This document shows, piece by piece, positions 30,413 through 43,800 of a stretch of DNA of 62,000 nt. How positions within the stretch are numbered: the first letter of the stretch is position 1; each line of letters starts with the position of its first letter. Source of the stretch: Mesostigma viride. Lineage: Eukaryota > Streptophyta > Mesostigmatophyceae > Mesostigmatales > Mesostigmataceae. The notes below the pieces were generated by a model. The model saw only the letters and a list, made by a program, of their open reading frames with translations, ran no database searches and was not told the origin of the DNA. A program made the translations under genes and the position numbers. The stretch is taken from assembly GCA_009746045.1 (NCBI GenBank), contig RPFO01000766.1, positions 1-62,000 of the forward strand, written 5' to 3'.

Positions 30413-33369
30413 ACGTGGACGCGGAACCCTCGAGTGGTGGCACCCCCATGCTTGTAGTGTACTATATATTGTGCATATATGTACAAAGTCTGTGGCCCCT
30501 GGCTGCTGGTGTCGGGCAGTACTACCCCATTATTGGAGGAACTGTCTGCCGATGGCAGCCAAGTAGCCACTATGTTCTCCTGCTTTCAACACAGTTCCAC
30601 AGGTCTTGTCACCTGCCAAGGCCCCAGCACCGACTCCGTGGAAGCTCATGAGCAGTTTGCGGGCATGGTTGTGCATGCTTCCGGTTTGATAGTCATAATT
30701 GCCTCACCCTACCATGGGGGCGATGACTCTGACCACCAGTTCAGGCGGATCTTGGTTATGCAGATGACCTGATGTCGTGCCCATCGAGCACCCAAAGCTC
30801 ATCCATGCATCCAGCTGAATCCCTTGGCACTCGAGGCAAGGGTGGCAAGTTTGGAAATCAGTTATTAAGACGGAAAGCGAGGGTGCTTGGTGCTGGGCGC
30901 TCATTGCCCCCCCTTGACCCTTGTCTCCTGCGGGCCTCGGCTTGATGGTTCCCCCCAGTTGCATCAAACACTCCATTCTGCTGGGGAAGCTGGCTTTCTA
31001 ACAACCCGGCCGGCACTGGCACTCAGTCAGGTAATTGAATACGAATGTCCCGCCTGGGCAACGTTACTACTGCAGCGCTGCTGGTGGCGCTGCGCAACAA
31101 CGATCGTCCCTCACCAATACTTTGCAGCGTGCACCCTGGCTTTCTAGGCCGCATGCTAGTACTGCCAGTGCTGATTTAAGGCAATGTGGCAGGCCTGGAC
31201 TGTAGCCAATCCACCCTGACGGCCAAGCTCAGGGACACCAAGGTAATCTAGGTCGCCATACCGTCCCGGCATGGGTTGCAGGCCTTTGCCGATCACATTT
31301 ACGAACGTGTTGTACTTGGACATGCAGCTAAAGTCTTAGGGGGCGCTAGCCGGCGGCATAGACTAGCATTTGCAGGGCATCTTGGATTCTTGATGCACAC
31401 AATGTCGATCTTGACGTGGACCCAAACATCGGTCCTGGCCACCAGCGGCCCGAACTCCCCGAAGCCTGCTTGAACAGGAACGGCCGCCCTTTCTACCTGC
31501 ATGGCCGCCCCGCCCTGCTAGCTTGTGCCCCTGTACACTTGTAAGCACGTTTGCAGGTGTAATGGTGGCTGATCATGCGCAGGGGCCACCTATTCCACTT
31601 CACGCCGGCTAGTGTGTTTTGTAGATTAGCTTGGATGTCATGCCGATCATTTGTGAAGAGCTTTGAGCTCCGTGACCCCCCATGCAACATACTGACTGCG
31701 GGCATCATGTTTAAGTATCACAATAATAAAACTGCATATACGTCATGTATGCTGTTATTGAGCATCTTTTGAGACAACTATTCCTGGACGCATGGCAATT
31801 CAACGTACTAGGGGTAGTTGTCTGAGCTAGAGGAAAGACGCGAAGACCGCGGTCCAGCCACGTGGCTATGTGTAGGAAGACCTGCATGGAGGGATCTTTT
31901 CCTGTTTGCTTAAATTTTTTGTCATATTTTCTCTAATGAGATTAGCTAGCAGAGTACGATCCGTGGCATGCCTATGTGCATGACACGCAAGTACTTACTA
32001 TTCAGGTGAAAATACTATTCCTGCATGCATGCGGGCAGTCCACGTAAGTTGTCGCGTGATATCTAGCTAGAGCAGCACTTGAGTTGTGTGAGAGGAAAGG
32101 TGTGAATATATAAACTTGTATCGCGGATCGAAGCCGCGCATGGCTGTTTGCATGTATACATATGGATCGATCAACGTACATGGAGGGAGGAATTAAAGCG
32201 AAACAAAGGGGAGCTGGTTCATGCAGTGTGGTGGATGTTGTGAAATTAGTCAAGTGCTGTTACATCGATATCGCCAGATCGAATTAATGTACAGAGACGT
32301 GAGTGATATACTTCGAGTAACAATTCCACAGTAGATGGCCTAGCTAGGTGTCGAATGAGGATTGATTATTTCTTCAATTACCCCATCTAGATAGCGACTA
32401 TATATGATCGCGGCAAGCCTATATTTGCATGTGGCCTAGTACCCTATGTGCCGTGGCGTCTGGCCGACGATCGATGTTTGCAGGTTTACTACTGCATCGA
32501 TCCGCCTACACTTTTGCTATATCAAGGAGACAACCAGCGCAGGCCAGAAATCACCTTTGCTATATACTTCCTATTGTACTGCACCCACCTAGTTGGGCGA
32601 ATTAAATTCAGTCGGACTTCTTGCATCAAATGCGTCTTTTCGAGTACGCACCTGCCAGTATAATCAGCTATACGGCTATAAAGCAATATATTGTGACGAT
32701 CGATGCCACCACCGGCACCGGCGAAACGCAGCCTCGACAAACAAATCAACCTAAGCTCAGCTAGGTCCGACCGCAACTTGATCCTGCGAACGCTCTCACG
32801 CTGATCCCATACAGCTATTCCACCCGGTTTACCTCACACCTCGACGCAATGCTCCACACCAAGCTCGTCGCCAACTCGCCATGCAGCGCCAAAGAAAACG
32901 CGCACTGCCAATACCCGTGCAATGGGACGCCCGCCGATTTGACGCTGGCAACCAGGGTTTTGGGATCCCAGAATGCATGCGGCAATATGCCAGACTGTCA
33001 CCAAGGAACAATGTGACGCGGTTGAATCTCAGGCACTAGCTTAGCAAGCCCTCACAACATTTGATCATCTGCCCATCCGCGGGGACAAAATCGACTGCAT
33101 GGCCGGGCCCACCTGGGACTAGGCACTGCTTCAGCATGACCGACCGGTACCTATATGATCTCACAACGGTTGGAAGAAAAGGCAAATATATCTTGGAAGC
33201 AAATATCTCCGCCTCAGTCAGACGTACGTGTATGGTACGGTGCGCGACAAGCTGGGTAAACCTGCCATGAACTACATCCAGATCGATGTTAAGCTGGCCG
33301 GGCGACCTAGTGGTCGATCCCAGCCCAGTTTGAACTCCGCCGATTCACCGGCCCCTCTCTCTTCTTTAG
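30413..33369. other. 3' flank of carrier gene and AT-richer intergenic DNA
   Basis: No supported gene. A mixed-composition stretch follows the carrier stop, with no clear polyadenylation signal recognised. From about 31.8 kb the sequence is AT-richer. Near 32518 lies CAAGGAGACAACCAGCGCAGGCC, which recurs at 33690 and marks the start of a retroposon-like repeat. Confidence 0.4.
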
Positions 33370-33620
33370 ACTGCTATGCAGAACATGCAAGAAGAGGTGG
33401 CATGAAGATTGTCCAGGCTCACACATCAGCCCCTGTGGGCAAGACCCCTCCCCCTCAAGCGGAAGGTGCGTTTTCATTTGCTGAGTAGTGTAGGAGTAGT
33501 TAGGATTTTCTAGACTAGATAGCTTAGAGTTATCTAGATTAGTTAGTTCGATTACGCGGCTTCGCCCACCTCCACCCATCCAGCAAGGAATATTAATTAA
33601 TTAATTAATTAATTAAAATC
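33370..33620 (+). mobile_element. Retroposon 3' fragment with (TTAA)n tail
   Basis: Diverged copy of the segment at 35690-35900: a CAAGAAGAGGTGGC...CCTGTGGGCAAG coding remnant, GCTGAGTAGTGTAGGAGTAG, then TTCGATTACGCGGCTTCGCC and AGCAAGGAATA. It ends in (TTAA)n at about 33590-33616, followed by the hairpin GCTCCGTTGGGAGC. Confidence 0.5.
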
Positions 33621-33679
33621 ATAGCTCCGTTGGGAGCATATGTAACACATAGCCCTGAGAAAGGGGCATCTATGGGTTT

Positions 33680-34400
33680 GTAATACCAAGGAGACAACCA
33701 GCGCAGGCCAGACTGAAATCGGGAGAATCCGGACCATGGTAGCTCGAGCCTGCCGTTATCTTGTCCGCGTGTTCGAGTCGTTCAGGATGATGAAGATGAA
33801 TGGTGATGGAAATGTGTATCCTTGTGCATTGAAATTATGGCTGGCTTACGTGTAGAGCGACTAGATGACCTAGACGGTGGGGCCGGAAACAGCATGCTTG
33901 ATCAGGGCGTGTGTTTCGAGCCTAACTGGCCGGGAGTGTCTAGTGGTGAGCACCATTGCTGCGATCGCTCTCCCACCATTTACGAGGAAATGGGTTTGTA
34001 ATACAATCAGGGCTACAACCTGCAGGTGGAGGATGTACAGATGTACAACTATCACCTGCTCTGGGTGCACAAGGTGCACCTGCACCGCCATGATGGTTCA
34101 TGCCTCACACATGCACAGGCACCCAGGGGGGGCTTGAGGAGAGGGCCTAGAAGGCCTGCATGACATATGGCCGGGGTGGAGGGTATGTGGCTAGCTAGGC
34201 TACAGCTGGTGTACACATGGCATCTCAGCAGGGAGTAACTCCCTGCATAGGCATAGCACATGGCTGAATTCTTAATGTATCATCCGTGGGAGGTCCCATT
34301 GTAGGCTGGGCGCGGCTAGCAATGAATATATGTGCTACATGATCTCCCAAAGGAGTCATGTTATAATTTGATCGATTTTAATTAAATTTAATGCTCATTC
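33680..34400. mobile_element. Retroposon-like fragments, including a repeated 5' end
   Basis: AAGGAGACAACCAGCGCAGG and then AATCCGGACCATGGTAGCTC (33686-33745) recurs at about 36498-36570 (GATCCGGACCATGGAAGCTC), suggesting the 5' end and start codon of an element ORF that soon breaks. Near 34017-34160 a coding-like remnant (NYHLLWVHKVHLHRHDGS) ends at TGA. Near 34345 lies the hairpin CTCCCAAAGGAG followed by TCATGTTATAATTT. Confidence 0.4.
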
Positions 34401-34978
34401 TGAGCTGCAAACTGGCTGGATTCTATGGAAAGGGTTGCAATTTTTGGAAAATATCATGTTGGGGCTAAATGGTTGGGGGGATTCCCTAGGGAAAATCGCC
34501 CCATAAATAGCGCCTTTTTTCTATTTTTAGCACATAACGGTCACGTGGTTGTCTCCTTGACATTGTGGGGGGTAGTACCCCACCCCAAGTGGTTGGAATT
34601 TTTTTAAAAATCATATTTATGGTCCCCAATATCATCATTGGATTTTTGTCCCATTAATAGGTATGGTTTCCAGATAAGTGCACTTCAGGACCATCCCATC
34701 CCTGCCGGCAGGCAGGCCACAGGGCGCTCTCTCCACAGCAGGGTGCGCGGGGCGCAACACTGTGGCCGGTACAGTACAACCATGCGCGCAGAACCATAAT
34801 TAGGCCGAATCATGCTAGAACATGCATCAGTTCTGGCTGGCCCCCAGCGGCTTGGCCAGCCGGGGCGGCATATCCTGACCTGGCCTGGGCCCAAGGACAT
34901 TCCCAGAAAGGTTGGTACGTAAACCTGCCATGAACTAAACAAACCGATTGCTGGCCAACCTAGTGGTCCCAGCCCAAT
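34401..34978. repeat. Repeat-derived spacer with partial inverted copy of R1
   Basis: The portion 34715-34790 (GCGCTCTCTCCACAGCAGGG, then GGGGCGCAACACTGTGG) is a partial reverse-strand copy of repeat R1. The rest is AT-rich with no supported gene. A GGTTGTCTCCTTGA at about 34547 is the reverse complement of the AAGGAGACAACC retroposon end. Confidence 0.45.
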
Positions 34979-35680
34979 TTGAACACCGCATTTCTTCCCT
35001 TGCGCAGCAACGTACAACGGCGACGGGAGCTATGGCCGACCTACCTCCAGCTCCGGCAGACCAAGGCGGGCCAGCCGGTGTACTGGAAGGGGGCGGGCAT
35101 CTACGTCGGCCACAAGCCCTGGCAGGCGACCCCCGCGGCCCCAGCGACTCCAGACGCCCCAGCTTAGGGGAATACAGCAGTAGTAGTGTAGAATAGATAG
35201 ACCGTGGCCATGTACAAAGTCATCATATTTATCAATAATTTTCCTCAAATAATTTTTGAAATTTGCCATGTACATGTACGCCTCCTAGAGGCACTATCCC
35301 AGCTAAGCCACGCGCTTTATTTAATCATGTACATGTGTGCCTATGATGATCCACACTCCAGATGATGCCTAGCTTTATTTAGTTATGTTGTGCCCATGCA
35401 GGGAGTAACTCTCTGCTGAGACGCCATGCCATAGCTCTTGTATAGCCATGATGATCTTCCCCCACATGCCACGCTCCCCCTTAACTGGGCATAGCGCGAT
35501 ACATCATGAGGGTGCAGGTGCCTTGGTGCACCTAGAGCAAGTGTTGTTTACATCCCCACCCTTGCAGGAAGTAGCTTAGGATGTATGATAGGCCATATGC
35601 CCCCTCTCAAGGGCTATGTGCTACATATACTCCCAACGGAGTTATGTTACAATTCAATTCAATTCAATTTCCTCCCTCTC
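34979..35680 (+). mobile_element. LINE-like 3' fragment: ORF tail plus 3' UTR
   Basis: The frame 34979-35167 ends an ORF with VQRRRELWPTYLQLRQTKAG then QPVYWKGAGIYVGHKPW and a Pro/Ala-rich end, TAG at 35165-35167. The pattern of a basic helix, Lys-rich turn and beta strands resembles the C-terminal RNA-binding part of L1-type ORF1 proteins; this is inference. The 3' UTR from about 35270 repeats at 36090-36480. It ends with the hairpin ACTCCCAACGGAGT and an (AATTC)n tail. Confidence 0.5.
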
Positions 35681-35689
35681 TCTTGCTTG

Positions 35690-35985
35690 GACTGCTATAT
35701 GCATGCAGAACAAGAAGAGGTGGCTGGCCATTGCCCAGGCCCACACGCCAGACCCTGTGGGCAAGGCCCCCCCCCCGGCCCCCAGGAGGAAGGGCGCTGA
35801 GTAGAGTAGGCTGAGCAGTTAGGATTTTCTAGATTAGATTAGAGTCAGCTTAGTTAGGTTTCGCGGCTTCGCTCACCTCCATCCATCAAGCAAGGAATAC
35901 GTGCTATACATGAACTCCCCACGGAGTCATGTTATAATTTAATTTTTATAATCAGTTAGAAAATAACTTCATTAAGCGAGACAAC
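35690..35985 (+). mobile_element. LINE-like 3' fragment, second family member
   Basis: An ORF remnant (NKKRWLAIAQAHTPDPVGKA then a Pro/Arg-rich end, stop at 35802-35804) follows TGCATGCAG. The UTR carries TTTCGCGGCTTCGCTCACCT, shared with 33550-33580, and ends in hairpin ACTCCCCACGGAGT plus CATGTTATAATTTAATT. It is arranged head-to-tail with the preceding and next copies. Confidence 0.45.
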
Positions 35986-36084
35986 TATAGGTCTACATTA
36001 ATTAATTAATTAATTAATTAATAGACACGTGACTGCGTTAGGTCTACATAGATACAGACTGACATAGATACAGCGCCCTACAGC

Positions 36085-36490
36085 CTTGTACATGCCCGCC
36101 TACTACAGGCACTATACCAGCTGAGGCCTAGCCTTTTTAGTCATGTACATGTGTGCCTATGATGTGCCACACTCCAGACGATGCCCAGCCTTATTTAGTA
36201 ATGTTGTGCCCATGCAGGGAGTCACTCTCTGCTGAGAAGCCATGCCATAGCTCTTGTATAGCCATGATGATCTTCCCCCTCACAGGCATGCTCCCCCCCT
36301 TACCCGGGCATAGCGTGATAGACCATGAGGGTGCGGGTGCCCTGGTGCACCTAGAGCAAGTGTTGTTTACATTCCCACCCTTGCAGGAAGTAGCTTAGAA
36401 TGTATTATAGGCTCATATGCCCCTTCTCAGGGCTATGTGCTACATATACTCCCAACGGAGTTATGTTCCTAATTAATTAATTAATTAATA
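36085..36490 (+). repeat. Second copy of the LINE-like 3' UTR
   Basis: About 400 bp closely matching 35270-35670: CATGTACATGTGTGCCTATG, GTTGTGCCCATGCAGGGAGT, GCCATAGCTCTTGTATAGCC, CTAGAGCAAGTGTTGTTTAC, and the terminal hairpin ACTCCCAACGGAGT. It ends in (TTAA)n at 36470-36490. No coding sequence is attached. Confidence 0.7.
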
Positions 36491-37836
36491 GATACAGCCC
36501 GAGACCACCAGTGCAGGCCTGCCTGAGACCTGGAAGATCCGGACCATGGAAGCTCAAGCCTGCCGTTATCTGGTTTTTGTTTCTTAGGGGGACAGATCTG
36601 TCCCGACCCTGGTGCAATGCATGAGGATCTAGAGTGTTGTGTATGAAGGGGATGGTTGCGCATGCAAACACAGGTGCCAGGTCCATCCAAACACCGGTTT
36701 CTTTACGTACCTCGCTTGCATCTGTACAAATGGCACCGACATCAGGCACATCTATGAACAACACAGCCAGCACAAGCCTGACATCAAAAGTCCGTACCAT
36801 TAATACCCGATTAAGCCGGCCTTTGTTTAGATACGCGCACATATAAATGAGACAACGCTGGTTGTCTCCTTGATATAAATGAGACAACCATACGGCTGCA
36901 ACATGCGCGACTGTCGGGTTCGTGACCGCGTGTTGATCAACCAGGCGCCTGTGAAGGTGCTCTGTCGCCATGACAAGCCATGTGTGCAGTCCAGAGGCTG
37001 CAAGCTCCACCCTATGTACATGCCGTCACCACACAGCATGGCTGGTCCACTGAGGCACCTGTTTTGTGCGGAATCTGTGAACCTGGTTGGGCACACATGC
37101 TGATTGTAGCCCTTGCGCCCCTGAGGATACACCTCGCAAGCCACCAGTAGACATAAAGCAAATGAGCTTCCCTGCCTCCCCAACCCCTCCCTCCCTACCG
37201 TGCCTACGTCATGCGTCATCAAGTGAACAGTAGTGAACAGTGGCCACATAGTGAACATAGCGGCCACTCTTCAAGGGAACATAGCGGCCACGGGTACGCA
37301 ACGCGGTCGACTTCCATAGGCGAGGGCACCAGGACGCGGGTTGGGGGTTCCGGGGGGCATGCGTGAGCGATTGTACCAAGCAGGCGGCCTCCTCAAGACA
37401 CGCGCACAGAGTCCCAAGGTAATCCAGAGAGGTCTTGAACCCCCCCCACAAGTCCCCCACTGCCTAACCGCTGCGCCCTGCACAGCCTGCCCTGCAACTG
37501 CCCCGGCTGAGTTCTCACGGCCCTTGTCGACAGACGGACGGCCATCCAGCGAGAAGACGATGGCACTTCTGCGGCCATGGTCTGCGCTGGTCTGCGCCCA
37601 TGGTCTGCGCTGGCATTGGCGTTACAACCACCCCAGGACACCACCCAGTCCCCGTTCCTTGAGGCAGCTCCTTGAAATCCATGGAACCAAAGCGTTGGAA
37701 CCAAACCCATGGAACCAGCCCCTCCACCAGCCACTCGAGCCAACAAACAGCCACACAAGCAGCTCCATCACCCCCCTCTCACATGGCAAGATGACCGAAT
37801 CTATCACCTTCCTTAATCTGCCCCTAACCCCGCCCC
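36491..37836. other. Intergenic DNA with repeat remnants, 3' flank of NMD3
   Basis: Contains the ATCCGGACCATGGAAGCTC retroposon-start remnant (36538), an inverted pair GGTTGTCTCCTTGATATAAATGAGACAACC at about 36859-36888, and a GAACATAGCGGCCAC repeat (37252-37300). No supported gene. Long ORFs from 37341 to 38099 are shadows opposite NMD3 exon sequence and low-complexity DNA. Confidence 0.4.
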
Positions 37837-40800
37837 TTAATCCGTCTCCATGTCCTCCTCCCCCTCGTCCTCCTCCTCGTCGTCGTCCCCCTCCGCCCCC
37901 GCCGCCTGCTCCTGCAAAGTCAAGTTGGTCAGCTCGTCCAGCAGCTCGTCCAACGGCACCTCGGGTACCTCCTCCTCGCCCTCCTCCACGGGCGCGGCCG
38001 GCTCCGTGGGGGGAATGTAGTTCGGATCCCTGCCAGGGGGGGCACCAGGAGGGGTGCACGAGCGGGTGGAGGCATCAATACAAAACAAGAAAGATGTGAG
38101 AAAACGGCTAGATAGTGTGTCATTCCGAACCGCGCTGTTCTCCTGTGCACTATGCCATACTAGCTTACGGCGGTGGGCAGACATGTCGCGTTATGTCCAA
38201 GCTTCCTATGTGAGCACCAACCACAACTTTTGTGGATATTTCCCCGTGAACACCAAATAATATCATAAAAGAGACACAGGGAGCATGAAGATTATTAACG
38301 ATATTTTAAAAAAATAGAAAAGAGACCCTGGGAACCAGCGCGCAAGCCCCAGGGTGCAACCCTCACCAACACCGATAACTCCGCCACCCTGCCACCCTGC
38401 CACCCCCCACCCCCCACCCCCCGTCCCCCGCCCCCGCCCCCGTCCCCCGCCCCCCGCCCCCCGCCCCCCGCCCCCCGCCCCCCGCCCCCCGCCCCCGCCC
38501 CCGCCCCCCGCCCCCGCCCCCGCCCCCGCCCCCGCCCCCCGCCCCCCGCCCCCCCCCCCCCCCCCCGCCCCCCCCGCCCCCCACCCCGCGCCCCCGTCCC
38601 CGCCCCCGTCCCCGCCCCCCGCCCCCGCCCCCCGTCCCCCGCCCCCGCCCCCACCCCCGCCCCTTGCCCCACCCCCCCACCCCCACAGCTGCGGCAACCC
38701 ACCGGAAGAGCGCGATGCGCGCACGGAGCTCTGGGTCCTCCTCCAGGTCCTCCAAAAACAGCTCACGGTCGCGTTCCAGCCGCGCCTCCTCGGCCTTGCT
38801 GCGCTCCACCTCCATCGCCTTGGGCAGCTCGCGCAGCTTCCACGCACGCGAACGGTTGCGACGCTGCTTGCGCGCCTGCTGGTAGCTCTTCTTGACAAGG
38901 ATCACGTCGGGGACCTGCGCGTGGGGAGGGCAATAAAGCCATGGAGTTGTGGTATGAAGAGCGGAGAGGGGGGAGGGCTGTGAGGAATTGCATTACGTTA
39001 CTACAGTACAGAGTAGAACATATATGCCAGTACATAGTAGTCAAATATCGTAGTCGTATACAGTATTAGTCCAGGACAGCAGCGCAGTCACCCAGGGTGG
39101 GCTGGGTCTAAAGTAGTCTGAGAGCGGTGCAGGATACACCCGCCCACCTACATTGATGTTAGTGTTTCTTGGCCCTGCCCTACTCTCACCTGCAGCGGTG
39201 AGTCATACTCTACCACCCCCACCCCCCACCCCCTCACCCACATCAATTGATAATTTAAGACTGATGACGCACCCACATCCGCACCCTTACATGCGGCGCG
39301 CGGTGATAATCGAACAAAAGCAACCACCCACCCACCTGCCTTCCCCCCCCCCCCTCACTTGAGGTGTGCGGTGATAGTTTCACACACACACACATGCAGC
39401 ATGCGGTGATCATCTACCCCACCCTCCCCCCTCGCCTGCAACAACCCCTCCCCCCCCGCCCCCCCGCCCCCCCCCCAAACCCACCCACCTGCAGGGATCG
39501 ATCGTGGATGGCCTCGTCCACGTCCGTGTCGTTCAGGTTGGCTGAGAACAGGTCATACCCCAGCGCGTGGTCCCCAGGGTGAAGCAGGTGGCCCAGGTGC
39601 GTGCGCACGTGGAAGACCGTGTCATTGCGGCCAAAGTCCGACGTCCGCGCGACCGTGGCGTCCGCTAGAACAAACTTGGAACCCCCCCCACCCCGCACTT
39701 TGAGGGTTGGCGGTGCCGCGCCCGCCACGTGGCCGTCCACGGGCTCGATGTCGAGCACGATGTACTCGGTGAGCTGGCGCACGGTGAGCAGGCCGCGGAA
39801 CGATGACTTCCAGTACTGCGTCGTGTCCTGGTGGGGTGGGGCCGTGTCCAGAGGACGCGGTGGCGAGGCATGATGCAAGGAGCTAGAGATTGAGGAACGA
39901 AAAAAGGGCGGGGGGGGGGTAGGGGGCATTACAGGGTGTGAAAAGAGGTACAATACGGGACAAAGGGGGCCATGTTGGGAAGAGGGAGGAGGGGGACGGG
40001 TGAGGGGAGGTCGGGCAAAAAGCACCGGTGCCATGCAGGCTGTGTAGGACTGCGGCCACAAGCACACCAGGGAAGCATCTCAAAAAGCCGTTCAAATGCC
40101 ACAGCAAAGGTTGACATTCACTCCAGACAGTCGGGAGAGTAGTACGGTGGTCACTATGTGCCACAGTATCCTCACCTGCCAGACTTACTGTAGCATGATT
40201 CATGCGAGCGGGCGCTCACCTGCCAGAGCACACGCGCAGTGAGCGGGTCCACCACCTGCACGCTGTTGGTGATGGACAGCACGAGCACAAAGGGACCGAC
40301 ACCCCCAAGCTGGGTGGACAGCTTGCGGGGGAGGAAGACCAGGTCGTCCTTGCACACCTGCAGGGGGGCAGACATGAGGGTGCACGAGCACAAGTTTCCC
40401 GAAGATCGCGCTGTCAATAGGCAGGTACAGCCCTTCACGCCTTAACTCCCCGAGTCGACGCCAAATCTGCGCCAACCGAACTTGAGGCATGAATCCAGCA
40501 TGAGCCGTGGACTTGGGACTACCTGTCGACCCCCTGGGCCGTAAAGACTTGTATACGCCAAACAACCACCCTCCTCTAGGGCTATCCAGTGGCGTCATCT
40601 ACCCCGGCTAAAGTCGTCTTTTCCAGCAGAATTTTCCGCGTATACATTTTCTACTGTGGGTAGTGGCCGGGGTGATCACACACGAACAGGAAATACATGT
40701 GCAAACCTGGACGCGAACGCCAAATAACAGTAAACCCCGCTTGCGAAGCACTACGACTAATAACTAGTATAACTGAGTGGTGTAATGCATTGGCCAAAAT

Positions 40801-43800
40801 CACATGTACTGCAGTAGAACGTGGACAAGAGCGCTCCATGGCACCCAAACGTAAGGCCTATGCTGATGCAGCAGGTCCACGTTGCGGATGAACGTGGGTG
40901 AGAGCGCTCTCATTGGGCGTGGTCGCACTGAATTTCGGCGCATTCTGTGGCATTTTGGCATGGACTCCACTCGCACTTCAAACGCCGCGCGCACTAAGCA
41001 TTTGGCGCTGACAGCAGCCAAAAAAGGCTCATTCACGCCCCACGTTCAGTTTTCGCTAGTCGAGCCAAGAGCTGAAGGTCCTAGTCGCCACCCAGACGAT
41101 GACACCCAAACTTAAGGCGAGAATCGAACTTTGAAAAAGCGAACTAAACGCATGAATGGCTGTAATGCGGACAGCAAGGGGGGAGCGAGGGGGGAGCGAG
41201 GGTGGCAGTGACACAGTGGCAGATGGTGGCAGTTGGTGGCAGTTGGTGGCAGATGGTGGCAGTTGGTGGCAGATCATGACTTAAAACAGCCTATCAATCC
41301 TGCCCCCCCCCCACACCTAGCCATGCAATATTGAGTCCATCAGCATCACCCACCGGCATGCAGATACAAACAATTAACAAACACCAGATGTACCCTCCAC
41401 ATACACCAAACACTGCAAAGAAACCGTGTTCTGAGCCCCCCATCGAAATCCCTGCACGTCCATTTGCAATATATCTGCAATAATATCGCATGTCCATTTG
41501 CATCCCACAATCTAACTCCCGCAAAATCTACTGCTACTCCTTGCCGCTGCCACCTACCGGCGCGATCTCTACCGAGAAGGTGAACTTGTAGTTGTACGTG
41601 CTCGTGTGCTCGTCGTGAGAGACCAGCTGCTTGTCCGTGCGGAAGCGCACGGGCGCGACCTGCTGCAAAAAATCGAGGAACTTAGTCCCATGGCTGCGGT
41701 TGCCAAAGAAGAAGTCGATCCCGTCGTACATCTCTTTGATAGCGATCGCTTTTGCGGCCGCGTTGTGCTTGAGGATGAGCTGCTCGAGCAGCAGGAATGT
41801 GCGCTTGTGCTCCACGTGTTGGCGCAGCTGGCGACCGTCACGCAATCACGGATGCAATCCCACGCATGCACGGCCATAGTCAGCACATAAAAATAGTCAG
41901 CGAAGGGGCACACAACATCACACCAACATGGGGGGGTGCAAGGCAGCACAGTTGCGGGGGACATGACGCAAAAGCGGGGGGGTTGCGCAGCATCAGGATC
42001 CACAAGGGCACCCAGCATCACAGCCATGGAGGCCCATATAACGGCAGTGTCATGCAGGCACACAAAACCACAGATTCGAACATGCACAAAAGGCCATGGA
42101 GCCATGCATGCGCCAACATGGATGCGCACAGCATCAAGGCCTTGCAGCGCACAGGTGCGCACACAACGCATCGGCAGCACGGAAACATCTGGGGGGGGGA
42201 TGTAAAAGGGGAGGGGTGGGGAGGAGGGGGGAGGGGGGAAGGGGGCGGGGGCCGGCAGTGAGATAACTGTTTACTGGGGTCGCAAAAGATTGATAAAAGA
42301 TTCAATGGTTGATTTTAGGAATCCTGCTTGTGGGGTAGCAAGCCTACAGGCGCAGCAGAAAGAGCAAATACAGAAAAATGAATGAAATTAAACTACAAAA
42401 AAAAAACATGTGCATGGGTGGCAATCAGGCATAAAGCGCAACCACTGCCCACCCACCAAATGGCAAATTATTACTGCGTTGCGCACCCACCTGCACGCAT
42501 GCCTTCCACTGGTTTGGATTTGCGTTGACGCGGTTGCACGCGTCGCACATGTGGTACTCCACCACGTACTCCACCACAAACGACTGCTGCAGAATCGCGC
42601 CGTTCATCACGTCCTTCTGGATGGTCAGCTTCACCTGAGGGGCCAGCAAGGGTGCAGAGCAGCACGGACGCAAGCATCACAAGCATGGATGACACGGGGG
42701 TCGCAGAGGGGGGCATTAGAAGCGGGTGGCCGAAGGTTCCCAGCGGCACGCATGGCACTAATGTACAGATTGTGTGGATATGATCACCAATAAAACACAA
42801 AAACCAAAACGTGTGCTTGCGACGTCATAGAGCGCTATAACGGAAGGGCACGCAACAACCTTCATGACCCCTGACCAAGGTCAACTGGCTGGGCCGCCCA
42901 ATGGCAGCAGGTACACAGGGGACAGGCCACCAGCTAGGCACTCCGCATGTCTTTGGGCACAGGCCGCCAGCTAGGCACTCCGCATGTCTTTGGGCACAGG
43001 CCGCCAGCTAGGCACTCCGCATGTCTTTGGGCACAGGCCGCCAGCTAGGCACTCCGCATGTCTTTGGGCACAGGCCCTGCCGCAGCATCGTCCATGGACC
43101 TGACGTCATCGGACAATAGCCCGATGGATGGTTACCGCGGCGGCCAAGGCTATGCACCGGCCGGCATGTCCCACTCCCCACAGCAAACTCCACAGGCTGT
43201 CCAACTCCACGCTGCACCTTGACTAGCACTGCATCGATACATCCCACCTGGGGCTTGGAGTCTGGAGCGCCCTACTGAAGCCCATCCATGCCCTGCGCCA
43301 CAGGTGCCACGACACGACCCAGAACCGGCCACCTGATCTCGCCCCCAATGGACCTGCCTCGCCACCAACCCTCCCCTAGCCATTGCCGCTACTGGAGAGT
43401 AAGGGTGGGCACAAGTAAGGGTGGGCAACCGATGTGCCAGGCACCTCTATACAAAAAGGATTCCGCTTCTCTAGGAGTTGAGTCGGCGTTGGTTCGACAA
43501 CCTCTGCTGTTACCTGCCTCAACCTGCCTCAACCTGCCTCAACCTGCCTCAACCTGCCTCAACCTGCCTCAACCTGCCTCAACCTGCCTCAACCTGCCAC
43601 TACCTGCCACTACCTGCTACTACCTACCACTACCTGCCACTACCAGCCACTACCTGCGTTCATCTGCTCGAACCTTCCACTCTGCCACTCTGTCTTCATC
43701 GGCCTGCCTGCATATCTCCCACGGCCTCCCGTCTGCTAGACCCCGTTCCGCAATTCCCCACCTGCACTCAATAGGGGCATGGGTGGCGGTTGGCATAGCT

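Noticed and set aside
38263-38983. Gly/Arg-rich and Pro-rich ORFs on both strands
   Set aside because: They translate the CCCCCG tract in an NMD3 intron; only 38703-38914 on the minus strand is exon.
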